In this document: piece by piece, positions 46,158-56,100 of the stretch
Position numbering within the stretch: position 1 is the stretch's first letter
Layout of the letters: the number at the start of each line of letters is the position of its first letter
From: Amycolatopsis sacchari
GTDB lineage: Bacteria > Actinomycetota > Actinomycetes > Mycobacteriales > Pseudonocardiaceae
Direction: 5' to 3'
DNA: 64,000 nucleotides
NCBI RefSeq assembly: GCF_900114035.1
Contig: NZ_FORP01000002.1
Span: 482,042 to 546,041 of the forward strand
Notes under the pieces: generated by a model
Told to the model about the DNA's origin: nothing
Seen by the model: only the letters and a program-made list of their open reading frames with translations
Database searches by the model: none
Position numbers and translations under genes: made by a program

Positions 46158-47690
46158 ATGGTGTCCGTTCGCGAGGTCGTCGAGCGCGTCGGCCCCACCC
46201 TGCTGCGTGACGTGTGGGTCCCGGAGGCGTGTCCCGCGGTGGCGGACGTGGTGATCGCCGAACCGGGGGTCGCGACGTCGGTCGCGGCAGGCGATCTCGT
46301 GCTCGGTGTGGCCGCCGCCGACGTCGAGGACGCGGTCGCGCTCGTGGCGCACAGCGCCGGGCGCAAGGCCGCCGCCGTGTTGCTCAAACCCCCGCTGGCG
46401 GGCAAGCAGGCCGTGCGGCGCGCGGCGAAGGACGCGGAGATCGCGCTCGTCGAGGTGCGGGCGGCGACGGCGTGGGCGCAACTGGTGTGGCTGCTGCGGA
46501 CCGTGCTCGACGCGGCCGACTCCGAGGCGATCGACGACAGCGACGCCGGCGCGGGCGACCTGTTCCGGCTCGCCGACGTCATCGCGTCGGTGGTGGACGC
46601 GCCGGTGACGATCGAGGACGTCAACTCCCGCGTGCTCGCCTACTCCGCCAGGCAGGACCTCACCGACCCCGCACGCGTGTCCACGATCATGGGCCGCCGC
46701 ATCCCCGACGACGTGCTCGCCCGGTTCCGCTCGCGTGGCGTGTTCCGCGAGCTGTCCCGCGGGCGGCAGACGGTTTTCGTGCCCGCGCAGAAGGACGGCA
46801 CGCTGCCACGGCTGATCGTGCCGATCCGGATGGGCGGCGAGCTGCTCGGCTCGATGTGGGCCGTCGTACGGGGCCCGGTCCCGGAGGAACGCGCGGCCGC
46901 GTTCGCCCACACCGCCCCGATCGTCGCCCTGCACCTGCTGCGCCGCCGCGCGCACGAGGACGCGCGGCGCCGTGCGTCGGCGGGGGTGCTGCGGGCGTTG
47001 CTGGAGGGGAAGGTGGGCCCGCGCAAGGCGATCGAGGAGCTGGACCTCGGCGAGGGCCCGCACCGCGTCGTCGTGGTCGACACGCCCGGCGGCGACAGCG
47101 CGGACGGCGAGGGGCTGCGGCTGGCGCTGCTGGAACGGATCTCCCACGGCATCGGCCGCCGTCCGGTCGCGACCGAGCTCGGCGGGCTGCTGTACGCCGT
47201 GGTGCCCGACGGGCACGGGCCGGGCTCGTGGGCCGAGCTGCGGAAGGCGCTGGCGGACCTGCGGCTGGCGGCAGGCAGCGCCGTGGACGTCGGCGAGCTG
47301 ACCCGGTCACGCGCCGAGGCGGAGGAGACGCTGGGGCTGCTGCGAGCGGGGCTGCTGCGGGACAACGCCGGCAGCTACGACGAGGTGTGGACCGCGCTGG
47401 TCCTGCACCGCACGGCCGCCGCGGCCGCCGCCGCGCGCGTCACGGAGTTCGGGCCGCTGGAGTCCCTGCGCGAGCACGACCGCGTCCACCGCACCGAATA
47501 CCTCGCCACGCTGTACGAGTGGCTGCGGTTCCCCGGCGATCCCCGCGCCGCGGCTGCGGCGCTGCGGATCCACCCCAACACCCTGCGCTACCGCATGCGG
47601 CGGTTGCTCGAACTCGTACCCCTGGACCTCGACGATCCCGACGTCCGGCTGGCGCTGCTCACGCAGCTCGTGGTCCTGCGCTGGTCCTGA
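46158..47690 (+). CDS. PucR-family transcriptional regulator
   Basis: A 510-residue regulator with an N-terminal PucR/purine-catabolism-like domain (VREVVERVGPTLLRDV), a GAF-like middle part (VTIEDVNSRVLAYSA) and a C-terminal HTH_30 domain: ALRIHPNTLRYRMRRLLEL near residue 467. Such proteins control purine, GABA or other amino-acid use. TATGCT is 12 bp before the ATG, so the mRNA may be leaderless. Its link to the divergent metYX operon is only positional. Confidence 0.85.
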   Translation: MVSVREVVERVGPTLLRDVWVPEACPAVADVVIAEPGVATSVAAGDLVLGVAAADVEDAVALVAHSAGRKAAAVLLKPPLAGKQAVRRAAKDAEIALVEVRAATAWAQLVWLLRTVLDAADSEAIDDSDAGAGDLFRLADVIASVVDAPVTIEDVNSRVLAYSARQDLTDPARVSTIMGRRIPDDVLARFRSRGVFRELSRGRQTVFVPAQKDGTLPRLIVPIRMGGELLGSMWAVVRGPVPEERAAAFAHTAPIVALHLLRRRAHEDARRRASAGVLRALLEGKVGPRKAIEELDLGEGPHRVVVVDTPGGDSADGEGLRLALLERISHGIGRRPVATELGGLLYAVVPDGHGPGSWAELRKALADLRLAAGSAVDVGELTRSRAEAEETLGLLRAGLLRDNAGSYDEVWTALVLHRTAAAAAAARVTEFGPLESLREHDRVHRTEYLATLYEWLRFPGDPRAAAAALRIHPNTLRYRMRRLLELVPLDLDDPDVRLALLTQLVVLRWS

Positions 47691-47709
47691 GCCCGGATAC
47701 GATGAACGG

Positions 47710-48423
47710 GTGTTCTCCGGTTCCGTGGCCCAGCTCAACCGCTGGCCGGTCAAATCCCTGCGGGGCGAGCAGCCCTCCGCCGCCCTGTTCGACCACCGCG
47801 GCATGGCGGGCGACCGCGCGCACGCGCTGATCGACCTCCGCGAGAAGCGCGCCGGCCGCGTGCTCACGGTCCGGCAGAACCCCGAGCTGCTGTCGTGGCG
47901 CAGCGAGTACCGCGGCGACGTCGGGGAACCGCCCACGCTGTACGGCCCGGACGGCGCGGAGTGGTCGTGGACCGATCCCGGGCTGCCCGCCGCGCTGACC
48001 GGATCCCTCGGTATGCCACTGGAACTGCGCACGGCGGACGGCCAGCAGGACCGCGGTCCGACGGTGCTCGTGACGGTCGAGGCGTCGCGGGCGGCGCTGG
48101 AGGACGAGCTGGGCGCGCCCGTCGCGCTGGAACGCTTCCGCCCCAACGTGCACCTGACGCTCGACGCCCCCGCCTTCGCGGAGGAGGACTGGGGCGAGGG
48201 CACGGCGATCACCATCGGCGACGTGGTGCTGGAGGCCGTCGGCGAGCGCTCCGGCCCGTGCATCCGGTGTGCCGTGCCCAGCTGGGACCCGCAGGGCCGG
48301 GAACGCTGGCCGAAGCTGCAGACCTGGCTGATCGAGCAGCACGACAACAAGTTCGGCCTGATCATGCGGGTGACCCAGCCGGGCACGATTTCCACCGGGG
48401 ACGCCGTCCGCGTGGACTTCTGA
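47710..48423 (+). CDS. MOSC domain protein
   Basis: A 237-residue MOSC (molybdenum cofactor sulfurase C-terminal) protein. N-terminal beta-barrel part VAQLNRWPVKSLRGE, then RFRPNVHL and GPCIRCAVPSWDPQG, whose conserved Cys could carry sulfur or ligate molybdenum. Bacterial relatives (YiiM, mARC-like) reduce N-hydroxylated compounds with Moco. GTG 47710, 19 bp after the PucR stop. Function beyond the family is unknown. Confidence 0.85.
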   Translation: MFSGSVAQLNRWPVKSLRGEQPSAALFDHRGMAGDRAHALIDLREKRAGRVLTVRQNPELLSWRSEYRGDVGEPPTLYGPDGAEWSWTDPGLPAALTGSLGMPLELRTADGQQDRGPTVLVTVEASRAALEDELGAPVALERFRPNVHLTLDAPAFAEEDWGEGTAITIGDVVLEAVGERSGPCIRCAVPSWDPQGRERWPKLQTWLIEQHDNKFGLIMRVTQPGTISTGDAVRVDF

Positions 48424-48494
48424 GCGAAGGTCCGCCCAGGGCCGAACGAGTGAACGCTGTTCAACTCCTCGCCCGTTCTGGTCACACTGGGGCT

Positions 48495-50522
48495 GTGCCG
48501 TCGCCGTCCGAGCAGCAGCCCACCGCCCAGCCGCCCCACGCGCCGGCCGGGAACAAGATCCACGGCGACATCCACGGCTCGGTCGCGCAGACGGGCGAAG
48601 TCCACGGCGACATCACCGTCCAGACCATCGTGCAGGAGATCAAGTCCCCCGACGGCGAACTCTTCGAGTGGCAGGTCAACGAGGACGAGCTCGCCGAGGT
48701 CGCCGGGCAGTTCGTGGAGCCGGACGGCTACGCGCAGGCCGCGAAGATCCTCGCGGAACGGTCGGTCGTGGTGCTGCACAACACCGGCACCGGGAGGAAC
48801 TTCGCCGGCCTCCGCCTGCTCGCCGGCAGCAGGCGGATCGTCCGCCTCAACAGCGGACGACGGCTGGGCGGCATCAAAGAGGACGAACTGCACGCCGACG
48901 ACGGCTACCTCTGGCACGCGACCGGCCCCGGGGCCGCGGTGCTGACGGAGTTCGACCTCACCAAGGCCGCTGGGCTCGCCAGGACCCGGCACTGCCGGCT
49001 GGTGATCATCGTCGACCAGCCCGGCGACGTGCCGCATTCCGCCAACGCCCAGGCCGTTCCCCTCAAACCGCCCGACCCCGTGCAGGTGGCGCTGGCCCGG
49101 ATGCGGCACCGCGCACCCGGCCGCTTCGAGGAGGCCCGGGCGGTCTTCGACCGTGTGCTCGCCGGGAAACTCACGGTCGGCGATCCACCGCACAAGGCCG
49201 CGCACGCCGCGGACATGGCCATCACGCTCACGACGGAAGGCGGCGACGAGGCGGAGTTCGCCAGGAAACTCGACGAGGACGTGGACCGCGCGGTCAAGGA
49301 CATCATCCACGACGGGTGGGCTTCGGAGGAGTTCACCATGCTCATGGCGGTCGCGCTGCTGGAGGGCAAACCCTTCGACGAGGTCGCCGAACACGCGGTG
49401 CGGCTCGACCGCCTCGCCCGCGCGGCGGAGCTGCCGCAGGACCGGACGCCCCGTCCGCGGCGGGTGTTCAGCAAGCCCAAGGACCGGCTGTTGCGGGACA
49501 TCCGCGCGACCACCGACCTGCGGAGCCACTCCAGCCACCCCGGCCTGCGCGAACAGACCGTGCGGTTCGAGCGGCCGGACTGGGCGAACGCGGTCCTGCG
49601 GCGGTTCTGGCAGCAGTACCACCTCGACCACAAGATCCTGCTCGACTGGATGTGCGGTTCGGACGAGCCGGAGGCCGCGGTGCAGGCGTTGTGCACCATC
49701 ATCACCGAGGTCCCGGCCCACAAACCCCTGCGGCCCGTGGAATACCTGGCAGGGCACAACGGTCTGCGGCAACGCCACCTCGCCGGGAAGACGCTCACCC
49801 GCCTCGCCGGCAAACACAACCTCCGCGGTCTGGTGGAGGACATCCTGGACTCCTGGATCGCGGGCACGTCGGTCAACCGGAAGTACACGGCCGCGCTCGT
49901 CTGCGGCGCCTTCTTCGAGACAGACCGGGAACGCGCACTGGAACGGCTGGCCGAGATCGCCCGCACCGACTCCGCCAGGGCGGGCGACGCGGTCATCGCG
50001 GCCGTTCTGGTCTCGCTCGCCGACAACGCGAACGCCCCCGTCATCCTGCGCACGGTGCAGGATTGGCTCGCGGACAAGAAATCCCTCCGCACCCGCGACG
50101 GTCTGCGCCGGGTCGCGCTCGAACTGGCCATGTGGCTGCTCGGTGTCTGGACCGAGGACGACGTCCCGCTCGTCGACGCGGCGGAGCTGAGCCTGCGGCA
50201 CCCCGAGGAGATGCGGGCCCTCGCCTGGACGATCGCCATGGACCGCTCCTACGGGCCGGGCTACCTCCGCAGGCTCGTCTCGCTCTGCGACCAGGGCACG
50301 CTCCGCGGAACCAGTGCGAAGGCACGGGCCGACCGCGCCGAGTTCCTCCGCCTGGCGCGGCTGCTCTGCCCCGATCTGCGCTGGCGATCCCGGCTGGAGA
50401 CGACGTTGTTGTGGGGCCTGTGCCACCCCACTCGCCGCCGCCAGATGAGGTACCTGTTCCGGGCGGCGAGCAGGGTGAGCCGGGTCGACGAGGGCGCGGA
50501 ACGCCCCGCCGACTCCGGTTGA
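48495..50522 (+). CDS. Amyloid-motif (RHIM-like) protein with degenerate P-loop domain
   Basis: A 675-residue protein. Residues 1-18 are a Pro/Gln-rich tail, followed at 19-44 by NKIHGDIHGSVAQTG-type sequence (HGDIHG, SVAQTGEVHG, DITV): the pseudo-palindromic G-x-V-x-G / Q-x-G pattern of bacterial RHIM-like amyloid signalling motifs. Near residues 96-104 is HNTGTGRNFAGLRLLAG, resembling Walker A (GxGTGKT) but with R-N for K-T, and RLVIIVDQP near 172 resembles a Walker B strand. The remaining 450 residues are alpha-helical, HEAT/TPR-like. This architecture is reminiscent of NTPase-based conflict systems. GTG 48495 is chosen; GTG 48450 is an in-frame option. No toxin or nuclease domain is visible. 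Confidence 0.6.
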   Translation: MPSPSEQQPTAQPPHAPAGNKIHGDIHGSVAQTGEVHGDITVQTIVQEIKSPDGELFEWQVNEDELAEVAGQFVEPDGYAQAAKILAERSVVVLHNTGTGRNFAGLRLLAGSRRIVRLNSGRRLGGIKEDELHADDGYLWHATGPGAAVLTEFDLTKAAGLARTRHCRLVIIVDQPGDVPHSANAQAVPLKPPDPVQVALARMRHRAPGRFEEARAVFDRVLAGKLTVGDPPHKAAHAADMAITLTTEGGDEAEFARKLDEDVDRAVKDIIHDGWASEEFTMLMAVALLEGKPFDEVAEHAVRLDRLARAAELPQDRTPRPRRVFSKPKDRLLRDIRATTDLRSHSSHPGLREQTVRFERPDWANAVLRRFWQQYHLDHKILLDWMCGSDEPEAAVQALCTIITEVPAHKPLRPVEYLAGHNGLRQRHLAGKTLTRLAGKHNLRGLVEDILDSWIAGTSVNRKYTAALVCGAFFETDRERALERLAEIARTDSARAGDAVIAAVLVSLADNANAPVILRTVQDWLADKKSLRTRDGLRRVALELAMWLLGVWTEDDVPLVDAAELSLRHPEEMRALAWTIAMDRSYGPGYLRRLVSLCDQGTLRGTSAKARADRAEFLRLARLLCPDLRWRSRLETTLLWGLCHPTRRRQMRYLFRAASRVSRVDEGAERPADSG

Positions 50523-50524
50523 GT

Positions 50525-51457
50525 TCAGACCACCAGCAGCGTCTTTCCCACCGTGGCGCGGTTTTCGATGGCCCGGTGCGCGTCTGCCGCCTGCTCCAGC
50601 GGGAAGCGCTGCCCGATGAGCGGGGTCAGCTTCCCGGCGGCGCCGTCCGCGAGCGCGGCTTCGGTGAACGCACGCAGTTCGTCCGGCTGGTACGAAAGGC
50701 CGCGGTGGAGCGTGACGCCCTTCGCGGCCGCGTCGTCGTCGGAGACGGGGGTCCACGCGCCGCTCGCCAGGCCGTACATCACGAGCCGCCCGCCGCGGCG
50801 CAGCAGCGAGAACGCCGTCGCGCCGGTTTCGCCGCCCACGCCGTCGAAAACGACGTCGACCTCCCCGGCTTCCTCCGCCCAGCCGGGCCGGGAGTAGTCG
50901 ACCGCCACGTCCGCCCCCAGCTCCCGCGCCACATCGACCTTGCCCGGTCCCGTCGCGGCGACCACCGTGGCACCCGCGTTCTTCGCCAGCTGCACGAGCA
51001 GGCTGCCGACACCGCCCGCCGCCGCTTCGACGAGGACCCGCTGCCCCGGCTCCAGCGCGGCGGTGTGGGCCAGCGCCTTGGCCGTGCGGCCGTCCGCCAG
51101 CAGGGCGACCGCGGCGTCGAGCGCGAGCCCGTCGGGCACCAGGAACGGGTCGCGTGCGGGCACGGCGACGCGCTCGGCGTAACCCCCGGTGCCGCCGGTC
51201 GAAGTCACCACCTGCCTGCCCACGAGGTTCCCGTCCGCCCCGGCCGTCACCACGCCGCCGACGCCGTTGCCGGGGATGACCGGTGGCCGCACCCCGAACG
51301 GGTTCATCCCGCCCGCGCGGAACTGCGTCTCGACGAAGGTGGTGTTGGCGAACGCCACCGTGATCAGCACCTGCCCCGGCTCCGGCACCGGATCGGGCGC
51401 CTCGCCCGCCCGCAGCACCTCTGGACCACCGAACTCCCGCAACCACACCGCTCTCAT
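50525..51457 (-). CDS. Zinc-independent quinone oxidoreductase (MDR family)
   Basis: A 310-residue medium-chain dehydrogenase of the quinone oxidoreductase type. MRAVWLREFGGPEVLRAGE at the N-terminus, NADPH-binding VLVEAAAGGVGSLLVQLAK, then VFDGVGGET and GRLVMYGLASG. No structural-zinc Cys cluster. Predicted to reduce quinones in the cytoplasm with NADPH. ATG 51457 with GGAGG 4 nt upstream; an 18-bp MerR-type palindrome overlaps the promoter. It converges with the amyloid-motif gene, with only 2 bp between the stops. Confidence 0.9.
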   Translation of the reverse strand: MRAVWLREFGGPEVLRAGEAPDPVPEPGQVLITVAFANTTFVETQFRAGGMNPFGVRPPVIPGNGVGGVVTAGADGNLVGRQVVTSTGGTGGYAERVAVPARDPFLVPDGLALDAAVALLADGRTAKALAHTAALEPGQRVLVEAAAGGVGSLLVQLAKNAGATVVAATGPGKVDVARELGADVAVDYSRPGWAEEAGEVDVVFDGVGGETGATAFSLLRRGGRLVMYGLASGAWTPVSDDDAAAKGVTLHRGLSYQPDELRAFTEAALADGAAGKLTPLIGQRFPLEQAADAHRAIENRATVGKTLLVV

Positions 51458-51473
51458 GACCTCCACCCTGCAT

Positions 51474-51491
51474 CCTCCAGTTAGGTGGAGG
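51474..51491 (-). promoter_or_regulatory. SoxR/MerR-type operator before quinone oxidoreductase
   Basis: Reading the minus strand, CCTCCACCTAACTGGAGG is an 18-bp palindrome (6-bp arms), set against TTGACC (the -35 box, overlapping its left end). That is the classic MerR-family layout, with the operator in a stretched promoter spacer; SoxR sites look like CCTCAAGTTAACTTGAGG. A second overlapping inverted repeat (GACCTCCACC / GGTGGAGGTC, 51459-51468 and 51484-51493) includes the ribosome-binding site. No merR gene is in the window. Confidence 0.65.
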
Positions 51492-51619
51492 TCAACTCCG
51501 CTGTCGTGCGGGAACCATCCCCTGGCGCGAGGATTGTCGCGGGCGGACGATGACACCGCGGGCCGGGTGCAGCACCGTGGTCAACACCGACGCCGCAGGA
51601 GCACAAGCAGGAGGATCCC

Positions 51620-52735
51620 GTGCGTATCGCCGTCCCCCGTGAGATCAAGAAGCACGAGTACCGGGTGGCGCTGACCCCGGCGGGCGTGCACGAGCTGACC
51701 CGCCGCGGTCACGAGGTGTTCGTCGAGACGGAGGCCGGGGTGGGCTCCGCCATCAGTGACGACGACTACACCGCGGCCGGCGCGAAGGTCCTCGCGACCG
51801 CGGACGAGGTGTGGGCCGAGGGCGAACTGGTGCTCAAGGTGAAGGAGCCCATCGCCGAGGAGTACCCGCGCCTGCGGTCGGGCCAGGTCCTGTTCACCTA
51901 CCTGCACCTGGCGGCGGACCGCCCGCTGACGCAGGCGCTGCTGGACTCGGGCACCACGGCGATCGCGTACGAAACGGTCCAGACCGACAACGGCGCGCTC
52001 CCGTTGCTGGCCCCGATGTCGGAGGTGGCGGGCCGCCTCGCCCCGCAGGTGGGTGCCTACGCGCTGATGAAGCCCTCGGGTGGCCGGGGTGTGCTGCCAG
52101 GCGGGGTGCCCGGGGTGCGCCCGGCGAAGGTCGTCGTGATCGGCGGTGGCGTGGCGGGCCTGAACGCCGCTCGCGTCGCGCTGGGGCTGGGATCCGATGT
52201 GGAGGTCCTCGACACCAATGTGGACCGTCTGCGTCAGATCGACCAGGAGTTCGGTGGCCGGATCCGCACGGTGACGTCGACGGCGTTCGCGATCCAGGAG
52301 TCGGTGGTCCAGGCGGACATGGTGGTCGGCGCGGTGCTGATCCCGGGCGCGAAGGCCCCGAAGCTGGTCTCGAACGACCTGGTGGCGCGGATGAAGCCGG
52401 GCAGTGTGCTGGTGGACATCGCGATCGACCAGGGCGGCTGTTTCGCCGACTCGCACCCCACCACGCACGACGACCCGACCTACCAGGTGCACGGTTCGCT
52501 CTTCTACTGCGTGGCCAACATGCCGGGCGCGGTCCCCACCACGTCGACGCAGGCCCTGACGAACGTCACGCTCCCCTACGCGCTGGCACTGGCGGACCAA
52601 GGCTGGCACCAGGCCTTGACGACGAACACCGCACTGGCCAAAGGCCTGAACACCCACCAAGGCCACCTGACAAACGCCCCAGTAGCCACAGCCCACACCC
52701 TCCCCCACACCCCCCACACAACTTTCCTGAAATAA
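51620..52735 (+). CDS. ald: Alanine dehydrogenase
   Basis: A 371-residue NAD-dependent alanine dehydrogenase (L-alanine to pyruvate and ammonia). The start [20 protein letters not shown] contains the substrate-binding Arg15 region, [14 protein letters not shown] the catalytic Lys, [11 protein letters not shown] the catalytic His and [20 protein letters not shown] the NAD fold. Length is normal. GTG 51620 is preceded by CAGGAGG. It may feed pyruvate or help redox balance; also used in dormancy in mycobacteria. Confidence 0.95.
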   Translation: MRIAVPREIKKHEYRVALTPAGVHELTRRGHEVFVETEAGVGSAISDDDYTAAGAKVLATADEVWAEGELVLKVKEPIAEEYPRLRSGQVLFTYLHLAADRPLTQALLDSGTTAIAYETVQTDNGALPLLAPMSEVAGRLAPQVGAYALMKPSGGRGVLPGGVPGVRPAKVVVIGGGVAGLNAARVALGLGSDVEVLDTNVDRLRQIDQEFGGRIRTVTSTAFAIQESVVQADMVVGAVLIPGAKAPKLVSNDLVARMKPGSVLVDIAIDQGGCFADSHPTTHDDPTYQVHGSLFYCVANMPGAVPTTSTQALTNVTLPYALALADQGWHQALTTNTALAKGLNTHQGHLTNAPVATAHTLPHTPHTTFLK

Positions 52736-53186
52736 ACACCGTTCAACCGTCGGCCAGACCGGCACCGCGGGATGGGTCACCCAGGCACACGACGCGCCCA
52801 GCGGTATGGGGGTCCAGGGGGCGAAGCCCCCTGGCGGGGGTTTGGGGGTCCGACCCCCAAAAAGGTCGCGACGTTGAGCGCCAGATGGGAAGCGCGACAG
52901 CGCGAACAGGGGCGGCCCGCTCAACCAGCCTGGGGGTCACTGGGAGCGGGCCGCCAACAACAGCTTAGGTGGTCGGCGGCGAGTTCGCTGCACGGGGTCG
53001 GCGTTTTGGCGGAAATACTTCTTCACACCCCGCGGCGGGACGTCGTGATTCCCCGACGAAGTGCGGTTTTGCGTCCCGCGGCGGTCGGCGGCGGGCCGGT
53101 TTTCACCCGTTCGCCGGAGTCGTCGCGGGCCTGTCCGATGTGGAGCCGCCGCCACGGGGCGGCGAGCACGCATAGTCTGGAGCCTT
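52736..53186. other. Non-coding spacer with REP-like double hairpin
   Basis: No gene found. CCAGGGGGC-GAA-GCCCCCTGG (52814-52834) and TTTGGGGGT-CCG-ACCCCCAAA (52841-52861) are two adjacent perfect or near-perfect hairpins, resembling short intergenic repeats found in high-GC actinomycetes. They may also terminate ald transcription. TAGTCT at 53173, 14 bp before the ABC exporter start, is a likely -10. Confidence 0.6.
52814..52861. repeat. Tandem hairpin intergenic element
   Basis: Two stems of 9 bp each, with 3-nt loops (GAA; and CCG), separated by a 6-nt spacer. The first is built on CCAGGGGGC, the second on TTTGGGGGT. Bidirectional terminator or REP-type element; copy number elsewhere in the genome is not visible here. 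Confidence 0.6.
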
Positions 53187-56100
53187 GTGACCGTTGCTCC
53201 TCCTGAACCGAAGACCGGCTGGATCCGCAGACTGGGTGCCGCGTGCTGGCGGCACCCGTGGCTGGTTGTGCTGTCGCTCACCGCGGCCGTGGTGAGCGTC
53301 GGCTTCCAGGCGGTGAGCCCGCTGTTCGTGCGGGCGGCGGTGGACGACGCCGTGAGCGGGCGCACGGGGAACCTGGGGCTGCTCGCGGGCGGGCTCGTCG
53401 GGGTGCAGGTGCTGATGTTCGCGACGGCGTTCGTGCGCCGGTACGTGGGCGGCCGGCTGGCGCTGGACGTGCAGCACGACCTGCGGCGCGCGGTGTTCGG
53501 CGCGGTGTCGCGTTTGGACGGTGGCAAGCAGGATTCGCTGCGCACGGGGCAGGTGGTGTCGCGCGCGATCACGGACCTGCAGCTGGTGGTGTCGCTGCTG
53601 ATGATGGTCCCGCTGTCGGCGGGTTCGGTGGTGTTCGCGGTGTTCTCGCTGGCCGCGATGCTGTGGATGTCGCCGCTGTTGACGGTGATCGCGCTGGTGG
53701 TGGTGCCCGCGGTGGCGTTCGTGGCGGCGCGGTCGCGGAAGCGGTTGTTCCCGGCGACGTGGTCGGCGCAGCAGCGGGCCGCGGATGTGGCGCAGCACGT
53801 CGAGGAGACCGTCACCGGGGTGCGCGTGGTGAAGGGCTTCGGCCAGGAGGCGCGGGAGGTTTCGCGGCTGGAGCGGGCGGCGAAACGGCTGTTCGCGGAG
53901 CGGTTGCGGGCGGCGAGGCTGTCGGCGGTGCCGACGGCGACGACGTCGGCGTTGCCCGCGGCGGGTCAGGTCGCCGTGCTGGCGCTGGGCGGCATCCTCG
54001 CGCTGCGGGGCGAGGTCACGCTCGGAACTTTTCTCGCGTTCGCCAGTTACGTGTCGGGCCTGGTGGGCCCGGCGCGGATGCTGTCCTCGGTGGTGGTGCA
54101 GGCGCAGCTGACGCGCGCGGGCGCGGACCGCGTGTACGAGCTGATCGACGCCCAGCCCGAGGTCCGCGACAAGCCGGACGCGCGGCCGCTGCCGGAGGGG
54201 CCGCTCGGGGTGGAGCTGACGGACGTGAAGTTCGGGTACACCCGTGCCGAACCGGTGCTCGACGGCCTGACGCTGGCGGCGGAACCGGGTGAGACGCTGG
54301 CGCTGGTGGGCACTGCCGGGTCCGGCAAGTCGACGATCTCGCTGCTGCTGCCCCGGTTCTACGACGTGCACTCGGGTTCGGTCCGGCTCGGCGGGTACGA
54401 CGTGCGGGACGTGCGCCTGGCCGATCTGCGCCGCGCGATCGGCGTGGTGTTCGAGGAGGCGTTCCTGTTCTCCTCCTCCGTGCGCGACAACATCGCGTAC
54501 GGGCGCCCGGACGCCAGCGACGAGGAGGTCATCGCGGCGGCGAAGGCCGCCGAGGCGCACGAGTTCATCGAGCAGCTGCCCCAGGGCTACGCCACGCTCG
54601 TCGGCGAGCGCGGGCTGACGTTGTCCGGCGGGCAGCGGCAGCGGCTCGGGCTGGCCAGGGCGTTGCTGACCGATCCGCGGGTGCTGATCCTCGACGACGC
54701 GACCTCGGCGGTGGACACCGTGACCGAGGCCGCGATCCACGACACGCTGCGTGCCGTCACCGCGAGCCGCACGACGTTGCTCATCGCGCACCGGCGGTCG
54801 ACGCTCGCGCTGGCGGACCGCATCGCCGTGCTGGACGCGGGCCGCGTCGTCGACGTGGGTACGGCGGAGGAGCTGGAAGAGCGCTGCGAACTGTTCCGGG
54901 AGCTGGTGTCCGGGCCCGGCGAGGGTGTGGACCAGAAGCACCGCCGCGAATGCGTGCGCCACCCGGACACCGGGATCACCCCGGAGCTGTGGCCCGAGCC
55001 CGCCGAGCAGGACGACGCCGCGCAGCTCGCGGACGCGGCCCAGCAACGCACCGCCGCCGCGCCTTCGGGCGGTGGGATGGGCGGTATGCGCGGCGCGTTC
55101 GACGTGCCGCCGACGGAGGAACTCCTCGAAGGCGTCCGGAAACTGCCGCCCGCCACGGACGTCCCGGCCCTGGACGCCGACGAGGTCACGAAGCCGGATC
55201 CGCGGTTCCGGCTCGCCGGACTGCTGCGGCCCGTGCGGGCGCTGCTCACCGCGGTGGTCGTGCTCGTCGGGCTGGACGCGGCCGCCTCGATCGCGCTGCC
55301 CGCGCTGTACCAGCAGGGGGTGGACCACGGCGTGCGGCCGGGCGTGGAGTCGGTGATCTGGCTGACGGCGGCCATCGGCGCCGTGATCATCGCGCTGGAC
55401 TGGCTCGTCATCGCCACGCAAACCCGGCTCACCGCGAAGGCGGGCGAGACCGTGCTGTACTCGCTGCGCGTGCGCAGCTACGCCCACCTGCAGCGGCTCG
55501 GGCTCGACTACTACGAGCGCGAGCTGTCCGGGAAGATCATGACCCGGATGACGACGGACGTGGACGCGCTGTCGACGTTCCTGCAGACCGGGGTCGCGCA
55601 GGCGGTGATCAGCGCGCTCACCCTGGTCGGCATCTCGGCGGCGCTGCTCGTCACCGACGCTTCGCTGGCGCTGTACGCGTTGTCGGTGCTGCCGATCCTG
55701 GTCGTCGCGACGGTCGTCTTCCGCAAGCTCGCGACCGCCGCGTACAACGAGGCGCGCGAGCGCGTCAGCGTCGTCAACGCCGACATGCAGGAGAACGTGA
55801 GCGGGCTTCGTGTCGCGCAGGCGTACAGCCGCGAGGAGCGCTCGGCGGAGGACTTCGCGTCCCGCAGCGACGCCTACCGCCGGTCGCGGCTGCGGGCGCA
55901 GCGGTACGTCGCGACGTACTTCCCGTTCGTCACCATGCTTTCCGGGGTCGCGGAGGCGGTGGTGCTGGTGGCGGGCGCGAACCGGGTCGCGGACGGCACG
56001 CTGCCGGTCGGGGTGCTGCTCGGGTTCCTGTTGTACCTAAACCTGTTCTTCTCGCCCATCCAGCAGCTGTCGTCGGTGTTCGACGGGTACCAGCAGGCGA

